A stretch of 64,000 bases of DNA from Aureimonas sp. SK2 (GTDB lineage: Bacteria; Pseudomonadota; Alphaproteobacteria; Rhizobiales; Rhizobiaceae). Where the stretch lies: NCBI RefSeq assembly GCF_029813115.1, contig NZ_JAPZDS010000002.1, forward strand, positions 124,001-188,000. The letters are read 5' to 3'. The position numbers and the translations under genes were made by a program. Shown piece after piece: positions 30,412 through 38,258 of the stretch; position 1 is the stretch's first letter, and the number at the start of each line of letters is the position of its first letter. The notes beneath the pieces are model-generated. The model had not been told where the DNA came from. It made no database searches and worked only from the letters and a program-made list of their open reading frames with translations.

Positions 30412-31604
30412 CGGGCGGCCTCCGCGGTCTGCGTCTCGCCCTGCGCCGCGATCGGCGTGACGGCGTCGCCGTCGCGCACGAAGGTGCCGGCCAGCGAGAC
30501 GACGTCCTCGCCGACTTCCAGATTCTGCGTGATCTCGACCTCGTCGCCGGCGACGAGCCCGGTCCTGACCTGCCGCGTCTCGATGCGCCCGTCCTTGACC
30601 ACCTGCACCCGGGCGACGCCCTCGTCGGTGAGGACCGCGGTGCGCGCGATCACGACGCCTTCCGAGCGCGCCGTCTCGACGCTGCCGCGGGCAAAGGAGC
30701 CCGAGCGAAGGGCGGCGGAGGGCGGCAGGGCGATGCGCACGCGTCCGAGGCGCGTCGCCTGGTCCACCTTGGGCGAGACGAGGCGAACCTCGCCCGAAAC
30801 CTCCTCGTCGCGTCCGGGCAGGCGCACGGTGGCGGGCTGGCCCTTCTCGATCCGGCCGAGCTGCGTCTCGCTGACCTCGGCGTCGAGCTCCACGAGCCCG
30901 TCGCGGGCGATCTCGAACAGGGGACCGGCGGCGGCCGAGACGACGGCGCCGAGCCGCGCGGCGCGCGAGAGCACCAGACCGTCCGTCGGCGCCTTGATCT
31001 CGGCCTTGGAGCGGCGCAGGTCGAGCGAGCGCTTGTCGGCCTCGGCCGCCGCCCGGTCGGCTTCGGCGAGCGCGATGCCCTGCCGGGCGGAGGCGAGGCG
31101 CGCGGCCGCGGCGGATGCGGCCGAGACGCGCTGGTCGAGCACGTCCTGGCCGACGATCCCCTTGGCCGAAAGCGCGCGGGTGCGCTGGAGCGCGTTGGTC
31201 GCCTCCGTCGCGGCGGACTGCGCCTCCTCCACCAGGGCGCCGGCCTGCGTGATCGCGGCGTCGGCGCGCGCGATCTGGGCGGTGGCGCGGGCGAGGTCGG
31301 CGTCCACGAGGTCGGTGGCGAGGCGTGCCAGGACCTGGCCGGCCTTCACCGTGTCGCCCTCGTCCACCTCCAGCGCCTCGATGCGCAGGCCCTCGACATC
31401 GGCGCCGACGCTGACCGTCTCGCGCGGGATCAGGGTGCCGGTGACCGGGACGGTCGCGACGATCGGCCGGCGCTCGGCCTTCACGACGCTGATCGACGGG
31501 GGCGCGACGGTCGGAGCGGCGGCGGGTGCCGGCTCCTGCGCCATGGCGACGGGCGCGGCGCTTGCGATCAGGAACAGCGCCAGGATGGCGGAACGGGCGG
31601 ACAT
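30408..31604 (-). CDS. RND efflux periplasmic adaptor (membrane fusion protein)
   Basis: The 398-residue protein has a signal peptide (about 1-22, ending AMAQ), a lipoyl half-motif VSVGADVEGLRIEALEVDEGDTVKAGQ (in pieces), an alpha-hairpin of about 100 Ala-rich residues, the second lipoyl half SKAEIKAPTDGLVLSR and beta-barrel domains. It lacks a lipobox and so is anchored otherwise or free. GGAGG precedes the ATG. It sits between the TetR gene (62 nt away) and the permease (ATGA overlap). Confidence 0.93.
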   Translation of the reverse strand: MSARSAILALFLIASAAPVAMAQEPAPAAAPTVAPPSISVVKAERRPIVATVPVTGTLIPRETVSVGADVEGLRIEALEVDEGDTVKAGQVLARLATDLVDADLARATAQIARADAAITQAGALVEEAQSAATEATNALQRTRALSAKGIVGQDVLDQRVSAASAAAARLASARQGIALAEADRAAAEADKRSLDLRRSKAEIKAPTDGLVLSRAARLGAVVSAAAGPLFEIARDGLVELDAEVSETQLGRIEKGQPATVRLPGRDEEVSGEVRLVSPKVDQATRLGRVRIALPPSAALRSGSFARGSVETARSEGVVIARTAVLTDEGVARVQVVKDGRIETRQVRTGLVAGDEVEITQNLEVGEDVVSLAGTFVRDGDAVTPIAAQGETQTAEAAR

Positions 31605-31666
31605 GGGCGGCCTCCGGTGAGACGCGGGCGAAGCGGAAAGGAACGTGGTGGTGCGGGGCATGGAGG

Positions 31667-32284
31667 TCAGGCCTCGTCCATCCGCAGAAGGGCGCGCACG
31701 ACGCGCAGGAGATGCGGCTCGATCGCCGAGAGTGCGACCTCGCGCTCGAACTGGAGGCGCATCATCAGCCCGTCGCCGAAGGCGAAGATCATGGTGAGGG
31801 CCACGTCGAGGTCGAGATCGGCAGGGACCTCGCCGCCATCGCGCGCTTCGGAAATGGCCGCGCGCATCGATTCGCGCACCATCGCTTCCAACTCGCAGAA
31901 GCGGGCGCCCACCGTGGTGTTGCGCAGCGATTCGGAGCAGATCTCGACCATCAGGCCGCCGCTCTCGGGATCGCGGGCCGAGGCGAGATATTCCATGGCG
32001 GTGGCGACCAGCCGGTCGGCGATCGAGCCGGGACCGCGCAGATGCTCCATGCAGGCCACGGCGCCGACGCGCTCCTCCTCGGCGATGGCCTCGATGATCG
32101 CGTCCTTGGACGGGAAATAGCGGTAGAGCGCTCCCGGGCTCATCTGCGCCTCGGCGCAGATCTGGCCCATGGAGGCGCCGTGGAAGCCGGCCCGCGCAAA
32201 GCAGACGCGCGCCGCCGCCAGAATCTGGCGCCGGCGATCGTCGCTCGGCTGGAGAGCCTGGGCGGCGAGCGGAGGAGGGGTCAT
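31667..32284 (-). CDS. TetR/AcrR family transcriptional regulator
   Basis: The 205-residue protein has an N-terminal helix-turn-helix (about 18-62: RRRQILAAARVCFARAGFHG, MGQICAEAQMSPGALYRYFP) and a ligand-binding C-terminal half of the TetR_C type seen in rhizobial efflux regulators. It is the first gene of the efflux operon and probably represses it and itself; inducers are unknown. GGAAG precedes the ATG. A perfect palindrome lies 23 nt upstream of its start. Confidence 0.92.
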   Translation of the reverse strand: MTPPPLAAQALQPSDDRRRQILAAARVCFARAGFHGASMGQICAEAQMSPGALYRYFPSKDAIIEAIAEEERVGAVACMEHLRGPGSIADRLVATAMEYLASARDPESGGLMVEICSESLRNTTVGARFCELEAMVRESMRAAISEARDGGEVPADLDLDVALTMIFAFGDGLMMRLQFEREVALSAIEPHLLRVVRALLRMDEA

Positions 32285-32306
32285 GGCGGCTTCCGGCCCT
32301 GAGAGC

Positions 32307-32318
32307 GAACGATCGTTC
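32307..32318. promoter_or_regulatory. Palindromic candidate operator for the TetR regulator
   Basis: GAACGATCGTTC is a perfect 12-bp palindrome 23 nt before the tetR start codon, embedded in GAGCGAACGATCGTTCTC. Its size and site fit TetR/AcrR operators of the form GAACGNNCGTTC. Autorepression of tetR and the two pump genes is inferred. Confidence 0.65.
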
Positions 32319-32405
32319 TCATAGCGCCGCAACTTCAACTTGTCGAGAGCGCAAGCACGGTCGCGTCGGATTTTCGGACGCTGCGCCGGAGCGTCTTCCG
32401 CCCTG

Positions 32406-32729
32406 TCAGGCCGTGGTCGTGTCGTTGGCGGGGCGCGGAGCCCGCAGGCGCGGCGGGGTCCATTCGGCACTGAAGGCGGAGAGGACGGCTTGCGCGCGCG
32501 GCCGCCGGCTCATCGCGGCGGCGATCAAGGGGCGGTTCAGCGCCGCCAGGGAATGGAGGAAGCGCGCGTCGGGCGAGGGGGCCGCGCCGGTCCTGTCGGC
32601 CGTCCGCGACTCCTCCGCGGGACCGCTGGGGCGGTCTCCGGGCCGGGGTGTTTCGGGAAAGCGCAGAATGGTCATCGGGCCGTCGATTGCGTTGCCGCCC
32701 GCGCCGGAGAGATGACGCGGGTCGTGCAT
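32406..32729 (-). CDS. Possible small hypothetical protein
   Basis: A frame of 107 residues, rich in Arg, Pro and Ala with a helical middle (ARFLHSLAALNRPLIAAAMS). TAAGG lies 7 nt before the ATG; an internal ATG at 32675 (MTILRFPETPRP) is an alternative. I recognise no family. In GC-rich DNA frames of this size arise by chance, so it is uncertain; third-position GC is only moderately biased. Confidence 0.35.
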   Translation of the reverse strand: MHDPRHLSGAGGNAIDGPMTILRFPETPRPGDRPSGPAEESRTADRTGAAPSPDARFLHSLAALNRPLIAAAMSRRPRAQAVLSAFSAEWTPPRLRAPRPANDTTTA

Positions 32730-33049
32730 CGAGCCTTACCCGGGGATCCTGAAAGGAGTGTTGGGAAAGATGCTTAACGGAATCATTTCGGCGGTCCGGG
32801 CGGGCGTCTTGGCCGGCCGGGCGGCTTGACACGGCGCCCGGAGCCTGTTTCAAGCACCCGATCCAGCGTTCGATCTTCCGTCCGCGACCCGCCGACCGTG
32901 CCCCTTCCCCGCGAAGCCGCACGGAGGTCCCCATCCGCCAGCGAGTGTCGCCCGCGGATGCGTTTCCGTTTGGCGTCGCGTTTCGGCTTGGATCGGGTGC
33001 GACGAGTTCCCATTCTTTCGGGCGACCGGAAGGACAAGGAAGACGCCCG
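32730..33049. other. Region upstream of ffh
   Basis: About 320 nt with no convincing gene. It should hold the ffh promoter. A purine-rich AAGGACAAGGAAG stretch just before 33050 is the ffh ribosome-binding site. No strong inverted repeat or promoter match was seen. Confidence 0.4.
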
Positions 33050-34609
33050 ATGTTTGAATCCCTCCAGGACCGCCTCGGGTCCATCCTGAACGGCCTCACC
33101 GGCCGCGGCGCCCTGTCCGACAACGATGTCGCGGCGGCGCTGCGCGAGGTGCGCCGTGCGCTCCTGGAAGCGGACGTCTCGCTGGAGGTGGTGCGCTCCT
33201 TCACCGACCGCGTGCGCGAGAAGGCCGTCGGCGCCCAGATCGTCAAGTCGATCAAGCCCGGTCAGATGGTCGTCAAGATCGTCCACGACGAGCTGGTGGC
33301 GACGCTCGGCTCCGATCAGGTCGCGATCGACCTCAACGCGCCCGCCCCGGTCACCATCATGATGGTCGGCCTCCAGGGCTCGGGCAAGACGACGACGACC
33401 GGCAAGATTGCCAAGCGCCTGACGGAGCGCCAGAAGAAGCGCGTCCTGATGGCCTCGCTCGACACGCGCCGTCCGGCCGCGCAGGAGCAGCTCCGCGTGC
33501 TCGGCGAGCAGACGGGCGTCGCGACCCTGCCGATCATCGCCGGCCAGGGTCCGGTCGAGATCGCGTCCCGCGCCTCCCAGGCCGCCAAGCTCGGCGGCTA
33601 CGACGTCCTGATCCTCGACACGGCCGGCCGCACGCATATCGACGAGCCGCTGATGCAGGAGATGGCGGAGATCAAGTCCGCCACGCGCCCGCACGAGATC
33701 CTGCTCGTCGCCGACAGTCTCACGGGTCAGGACGCGGTGAACCTCGCCCGCTCCTTCGACGAGCGCGTCGGCATCTCCGGCCTCGTCCTCACCCGCGTCG
33801 ACGGCGACGGGCGCGGCGGCGCGGCCCTTTCGATGCGCGCCGTCACCGGCAAGCCGATCAAGCTGATCGGCACCGGCGAGAAGATGGACGCGTTGGAGGA
33901 GTTCCATCCCGGCCGTATCGCCGACCGCATCCTCGGCATGGGCGACATCGTCTCGCTCGTCGAGAAGGCGGCCGAGAACATCGACGCGGAACAGGCCGCG
34001 GCGATGGCCAAGAAGATGCAGTCGGGCAAGTTCGACCTCGACGATCTCGCCGCGCAGATCGGCCAGATGCAGAAGCTCGGCGGCATGGGCGGTGTGATGG
34101 GCATGATGCCCGGCATGTCCAAGATGAAGGACCAGATCGCCGCCGCCGGCATGGACGACAAGCTGCTCAAGCGCCAGCTCGCCATCATCTCCTCGATGAC
34201 CAAGTGGGAGCGCGCCAATCCCGACCAGCTGAAGCATTCGCGGAAAAAACGGATCGCCGCCGGCTCGGGGACGGACGCCGCCGACATCAACAAGCTCCTC
34301 AAGATGCACCGCCAGATGGCGGACATGATGAAGGCGATGGGCGGCAAGGGCGGCAAGGGCGCCGGCATCATGGGCAAGCTCATGGGCGGGCTCGGCGCCA
34401 AGATGGGCCTGCCCGGCGGGATGGGCGGCGGCATGCCGGACCTCTCCAAGATGGACCCCAAGCAGCTCGAGGAGATGGCGAAGGCCATGCAGAAGGGCGG
34501 GCTCGGCAGCCTGCCCGGCGGCTTGCCCCCCGGCCTTGGAAATGGCGGCCTGCCGGGCCTTCCCGGCGGCGGCTTCCCCGGACTTCCCGGCCTCGGCCGG
34601 AAGAAATAA
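33050..34609 (+). CDS. ffh: Signal recognition particle protein Ffh
   Basis: The 519-residue GTPase binds 4.5S RNA and nascent signal sequences and docks with FtsY. The N domain (1-90), G domain ([39 protein letters not shown]) and Met-rich M domain ([32 protein letters not shown]) are complete. The C-terminus is a Gly/Leu/Pro-rich tail ending GLGRKK. An upstream in-frame extension to 32945 was rejected because [10 protein letters not shown] is the family's usual start. Confidence 0.97.
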   Translation: MFESLQDRLGSILNGLTGRGALSDNDVAAALREVRRALLEADVSLEVVRSFTDRVREKAVGAQIVKSIKPGQMVVKIVHDELVATLGSDQVAIDLNAPAPVTIMMVGLQGSGKTTTTGKIAKRLTERQKKRVLMASLDTRRPAAQEQLRVLGEQTGVATLPIIAGQGPVEIASRASQAAKLGGYDVLILDTAGRTHIDEPLMQEMAEIKSATRPHEILLVADSLTGQDAVNLARSFDERVGISGLVLTRVDGDGRGGAALSMRAVTGKPIKLIGTGEKMDALEEFHPGRIADRILGMGDIVSLVEKAAENIDAEQAAAMAKKMQSGKFDLDDLAAQIGQMQKLGGMGGVMGMMPGMSKMKDQIAAAGMDDKLLKRQLAIISSMTKWERANPDQLKHSRKKRIAAGSGTDAADINKLLKMHRQMADMMKAMGGKGGKGAGIMGKLMGGLGAKMGLPGGMGGGMPDLSKMDPKQLEEMAKAMQKGGLGSLPGGLPPGLGNGGLPGLPGGGFPGLPGLGRKK

Positions 34610-34700
34610 GGGCTTCGGCCCGGACCACCCGATCAAACCAACCCGACGGCGCATCCCAAGAAGGCGCCGCGATAGAGAAGAAGCAGAAGGAAGACTCAAG

Positions 34701-35099
34701 ATGCCCCTGAAGATGCGCCTTGCCCGTGCCGGCTCCAAGAAGCGCCCCTACTACCACGTCGTCGTCGCCGACGCCCGTTCGCCCCGCGACGGCCGCTTCA
34801 TCGAGACGGTCGGTTCCTGGAACCCGATGCTGCCGAAGGACGCCGAGCGCGTCACGCTGAAGGAGGACCGCATCAAGCATTGGCTCGGCGAGGGCGCGCA
34901 GCCCACCGACCGCGTGCTGCGCTTCCTCGACAAGGCCGGCATCGTGAACCGTCCGGCCCGCGCCAACCCGACCAAGGGCCTGCCGGGCAAAAAGGCGCAG
35001 GAGCGCGAGGCCGAGCGCAAGCAGCGCGAGGAAGACGCCCGCGAAGCGGCTGCCAAGGCCGCGGCCGAGAAGGACGGCGCCGAGGCGTCGGCCGAGTAA
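34701..35099 (+). CDS. rpsP: 30S ribosomal protein S16
   Basis: The 132-residue protein begins [20 protein letters not shown], and its first 80 residues are the complete S16 fold. The last 40 residues form a Lys/Glu/Ala-rich helix-like extension normal for alphaproteobacteria. GAAGGAAGACTC precedes the ATG. It follows ffh by 91 nt, and rimM comes next after a parS-like site and a hairpin. Confidence 0.97.
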   Translation: MPLKMRLARAGSKKRPYYHVVVADARSPRDGRFIETVGSWNPMLPKDAERVTLKEDRIKHWLGEGAQPTDRVLRFLDKAGIVNRPARANPTKGLPGKKAQEREAERKQREEDAREAAAKAAAEKDGAEASAE

Positions 35100-35110
35100 G
35101 CCTTTCTTCA

Positions 35111-35126
35111 CGTTTCACGTGAAACA
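35111..35126. other. parS-like ParB binding site
   Basis: CGTTTCACGTGAAACA matches the bacterial chromosomal parS consensus TGTTTCACGTGAAACA at 15 of 16 positions and contains the perfect 14-bp palindrome GTTTCACGTGAAAC. It is 11 nt after the rpsP stop. parS sites nucleate ParB spreading near the replication origin, and in Rhizobiales the ffh-rpsP region is often origin-proximal. No parA or parB gene is in the window. Confidence 0.8.
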
Positions 35127-35132
35127 CCTCTT

Positions 35133-35170
35133 GCGGCGCCCCGATTCGGTCGGGGCGCCGCTTGTCGTTT
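35133..35170 (+). terminator. Terminator-like hairpin after rpsP
   Basis: GCGGCGCCCCGA-TTCGG-TCGGGGCGCCGC is a perfect 12-bp stem followed by TTGTCGTTT. It could end ffh-rpsP transcripts or attenuate read-through into rimM, 87 nt further on. Confidence 0.7.
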
Positions 35171-35256
35171 CGGCGAAGCCCTGCCGCTTGACGCGAAGGG
35201 CGGGGCGGGCCAGTGACGGCCGCATCGTCCCGTTTCCGCTTCCAGGACCGCCGCCC

Positions 35257-35799
35257 GTGACCGAACCCGCCCGCGACCCCGTCCTCCTTGCCGTGATCGG
35301 CGGCGCTCACGGCATCAAGGGCGAGCTTCGGCTGCGCTCCTTCACCGAGGATCCGGAGGATGTCGGCGCCTACGGGCCGCTCGTCGACGCCAAGGGGCGC
35401 CGCTATACGGTCGTGTCCGCCCGGCTTCAGAAGAACGTCGTGGTGGTGCGCTTCAAGGAGGTGACCGACCGCAACGCCGCCGAGCTCCTCAACGGCACCG
35501 AGCTCTTCGTGAACCGGTCCGCCCTGCCGGAGGAGGGAGAGGACGAGTTCTACCAGGCCGACCTCGTCGGCCTCGTGGCGCGGACGGTGGACGGCAGCGT
35601 GATCGGCGAGGTCGTCGGTTTCCATGATTTCGGCGCCGGCGACATCCTGGAGATAGCGCCGGACCAGGGAAGCAGCGTTATGATCCCCTTCACGGAAGCC
35701 GCCGTGCCCGAGGTCGATCTCGATCTCGGCTTCATTCTGGTGGAGCCGGTCGCCGCTGGACTGGTGCCGGCGGACGAGGATGCGCCGCGCGAAGGATAG
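35257..35799 (+). CDS. rimM: Ribosome maturation factor RimM
   Basis: The 180-residue protein binds S19 and assists 30S head assembly. The N-terminal RimM domain (VIGGAHGIKGELRLRSFTEDPE) and C-terminal PRC-barrel (FYQADLVGLVA, IGEVVGFHDFGAGDILEI, MIPFTEAAVP) are complete. GTG is taken as start, with AGGA about 11 nt upstream, since the conserved region begins soon after. The usual next genes, trmD and rplS, do not follow; the next frame overlaps the last 20 nt of rimM. Confidence 0.95.
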   Translation: MTEPARDPVLLAVIGGAHGIKGELRLRSFTEDPEDVGAYGPLVDAKGRRYTVVSARLQKNVVVVRFKEVTDRNAAELLNGTELFVNRSALPEEGEDEFYQADLVGLVARTVDGSVIGEVVGFHDFGAGDILEIAPDQGSSVMIPFTEAAVPEVDLDLGFILVEPVAAGLVPADEDAPREG

Positions 35800-37093
35800 G
35801 GATTTGAACGGTTCGGGGGACGAGGATCGAGCGGAGGACGGACGGGCCGGCGCGCTGCCGATCCGATCCGCACAGGCGCTCGCCCGGACCCGCGCCCTGA
35901 TCGAGGCACGGCGCGAGCGCGACGCGATCCGCCTTCGGAACCCCGGCCTGCGCAACGACGACGCCCGGCGGCTGATGCGGGAAGCCTCGGCGATCGCCGT
36001 GGCGGCGGGCCTGGCGATGGAGAGCGAGGCGCGCGACCCGCAGCCCGCCGCTCCCGAGCCCGAGTCCCGCTCCCGCCGACCCGCTTCCGGCGCGACGGCC
36101 TTCGGCCCATCGGATTTCGTGCCTCCCGCAGCGCCGCCGGAGCCGGACGCCGCGCCTGAACCGCCGGCTGCCGTGAGTGCCGCTCGGGAGCCCGAGCCCC
36201 TCGCCGTCGCGCTCGCGTCCCGCTGGGAGGAGCCGGCCCGGTCCCGGTTTCGCCGGCATCTCGCCAAGCGCTTCGCGTTCGGGATGGCGGGGGCGGACCT
36301 CGCGCGGGCCGGACTGGCGGCGGCCGTGGTCGCAGCCGCGAGCGGGGCTCTCTATGCGGGCCTTCTAGCCGTCCAGCCCACGGAGCCTGAGCCGCCCATC
36401 GCCGAGCGGGAGCCGCCCGTCCTGGAGCTGCGACCCACCCCGGTGCGGACGATCCGCATCGCGGCTCCGCGCGAGCCGGCGGCGGCGCCGGCCGTTCCAG
36501 CCGACCTCAGCCTGCGCGGGGGGATCCCGAGTTTTGCCCAGGTGGTGCCGGGCGCGCCGGCCGAGGCCTGCGCCACGCTGGTGGCCGCCGGGTGGTCGAC
36601 GGAGGGCTGGGGCAGCAGCCTCGTCGGCGCCAAGGGGGAATGCCTCGCCGAGCGGCAGTACGGTACGGGAGGCGAGACCAACGGTTTCGCCGTGCTTCGC
36701 GGCGGCAACACGCTGGCCGAGCTGCGGATCAAGCTCAATCTCGGCGACCCCGCCTGGCGGGCCGAGGCCGGCCGCGACGCCGGCAACCTCGTCGCCGCCC
36801 TCTTCGAGCGCTGGCGCTGGGACGGGGGCAGGGCCTTGGGCGATCGCATCGCCACGCTTCTGCCGTTCGAGGACGAGGCGAACGGCACCACGATCCGTCT
36901 GACGCGCGAGCACGGCGACGTCGAGCGCCTCAACCTCCTGATGCGCTTTCCCCGCGCCCTCCCGCCGCCGGAGGCGGTGGCGGCCGAAGCCCAGGCGGCA
37001 CGGCTCGCGGCGCTCAGCGCGATCGTGGCCGCGCATGTCGGCGGGACGGAGGGGCTCGCCCAGCCCGTCGAACCCGAGCCGACAGAGCCTTGA
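35780..37093 (+). CDS. Single-pass membrane protein of unknown function
   Basis: The 437-residue protein has a charged, Pro/Ala/Glu-rich cytoplasmic N-terminus (1-170), one membrane segment at about 178-199 (LAAAVVAAASGALYAGLLAV), a Pro-rich stalk and a C-terminal domain of about 170 residues (VPGAPAEACATLVAAGW onward) with two cysteines. It may belong to the DUF6030 group of Hyphomicrobiales; I am not certain. The ATG at 35780 overlaps rimM by 20 nt; a TTG at 35804 after GGATAGGGA is an alternative. It occupies the place where trmD normally lies. Confidence 0.7.
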   Translation: MRRAKDRDLNGSGDEDRAEDGRAGALPIRSAQALARTRALIEARRERDAIRLRNPGLRNDDARRLMREASAIAVAAGLAMESEARDPQPAAPEPESRSRRPASGATAFGPSDFVPPAAPPEPDAAPEPPAAVSAAREPEPLAVALASRWEEPARSRFRRHLAKRFAFGMAGADLARAGLAAAVVAAASGALYAGLLAVQPTEPEPPIAEREPPVLELRPTPVRTIRIAAPREPAAAPAVPADLSLRGGIPSFAQVVPGAPAEACATLVAAGWSTEGWGSSLVGAKGECLAERQYGTGGETNGFAVLRGGNTLAELRIKLNLGDPAWRAEAGRDAGNLVAALFERWRWDGGRALGDRIATLLPFEDEANGTTIRLTREHGDVERLNLLMRFPRALPPPEAVAAEAQAARLAALSAIVAAHVGGTEGLAQPVEPEPTEP

Positions 37094-37102
37094 GCCTTTT
37101 CT

Positions 37103-38092
37103 TCAGAGCGCGTTGCGTCGCCCGAGCGCCTCTTCCCAGTCGAGCGCGTGCCGGACGATGAGCGGCAGGTCGTCGTAGCGCGGCTCCCAGCCGAAGGCTT
37201 CCCGCGCGATCGAGGCATCCGCCACGATGGCGCTGGCGTCGCCCGGCCGGCGGCCGGCCATGCGCACCTCGAAGTCGCGGCCCACCACCTGGCGCACAGT
37301 GTCCAGGACCTCCAGCACGGAATAGCCGTGGCCGTAGCCGCAATTGGCGATCAGCGAGGCGCCGCCGCCCCTGAGGTAGTCGAGCGCCCGGCGATGGGCG
37401 GCCGCCAGGTCCGAGACGTGGATGTAGTCGCGAACGCAGGTCCCGTCGGGCGTGTCGTAGTCGTCGCCGAAGACCTGCAGGAAGGGGCGCTTGCCCAGCG
37501 CGGTCTCGCTGGCGACCTTGATCAGGTGGGTCGCGCCGCGGGTCGACTGGCCGGTGCGCCCCTTCGGGTCGGCGCCCGCCACGTTGAAATAGCGCAGCGC
37601 CGCGAAGGTGATGGGATGGGCGGCCGCCGTGTCGCGCAGCATCAACTCCGTCATCCACTTGGACGTGCCGTAGGGCGATTCGGGCGCCGGGGCTTGCGTC
37701 TCGGCGACGGGCATCGTCTTCGGCGAGCCGTAGACGGCGGCGGTGGAGGAAAAGATGAAGTGCTTCACCCCGCCCTTCACGGCGGCCTCGATCAGCGCGC
37801 GCGAGGCGACGGTGTTGTTGAGATAGTAGCCGAGCGGGTCGGCCACCGATTCCGGCACCACGATGGAGCCGGCGAAATGGATGATCTCGCGGACGCCCTT
37901 CTCGGCGATCAGGCGCGAGACGAGGTCCATGTCCGCGATGTCGCCGACCACGAGTTCGGCTTCCGGCGCCACGGCCCATTCGAACCCGGTCGACAGGCGG
38001 TCGAGCACCACGACGCTCTCGCCGGCGTCGACGAGATCCCAGACCATGTGGCTGCCGATATAGCCTGCACCGCCGGTGACGAGTACCGTCAT
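37103..38092 (-). CDS. galE: UDP-glucose 4-epimerase
   Basis: The 329-residue short-chain dehydrogenase-type enzyme has the NAD motif VTGGAGYIGSHM at the start, SSTAAVYG and YGTSK (catalytic Ser and Tyr-x3-Lys), and NVAGADPKG and DYIHVSDLAAAH, which are typical of GalE. It interconverts UDP-glucose and UDP-galactose for polysaccharide or lipopolysaccharide. GGAGGA precedes the ATG. It converges with the preceding membrane-protein gene with a 9-nt gap and stands alone. Confidence 0.93.
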   Translation of the reverse strand: MTVLVTGGAGYIGSHMVWDLVDAGESVVVLDRLSTGFEWAVAPEAELVVGDIADMDLVSRLIAEKGVREIIHFAGSIVVPESVADPLGYYLNNTVASRALIEAAVKGGVKHFIFSSTAAVYGSPKTMPVAETQAPAPESPYGTSKWMTELMLRDTAAAHPITFAALRYFNVAGADPKGRTGQSTRGATHLIKVASETALGKRPFLQVFGDDYDTPDGTCVRDYIHVSDLAAAHRRALDYLRGGGASLIANCGYGHGYSVLEVLDTVRQVVGRDFEVRMAGRRPGDASAIVADASIAREAFGWEPRYDDLPLIVRHALDWEEALGRRNAL

Positions 38093-38200
38093 GAAAAGCG
38101 TCCTCCGAAAGGCCGGACCGTCCGGTCCCGAAGCCGCGCGGATGCTACCCGTCGCGGCATGTTTCGCAAGCGCGAAAACACGGGCTCGCTTCCCTGGCGT

Positions 38201-38231
38201 AAACGAGGCGGCCCCGGTTTCCCAGGGCCGC
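38201..38231 (-). terminator. Terminator-like hairpin after phoX
   Basis: On the minus strand GCGGCCC and GGGCCGC enclose a 10-nt loop and are followed by CTCGTTTACG. It lies 28 nt downstream of the phoX stop. Confidence 0.55.
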
Positions 38232-38258
38232 TTCTCGTCCGAAGGCAGGCTCGATCGG

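Noticed and set aside
26602-31620. A 1672-codon open frame on the plus strand opposite the RND pump genes
   Set aside because: It is antisense to two clearly recognisable genes, has His/Arg/Asp/Gly-rich composition typical of reversed GC-rich coding DNA, and shows no domain or ribosome-binding site.
38159-38180. TGTTTCGC-AAGC-GCGAAAACA inverted repeat upstream of galE considered as a parS variant
   Set aside because: The centre lacks CACGTG and the arms are unequal; it matches parS poorly and may only be a promoter-region repeat.
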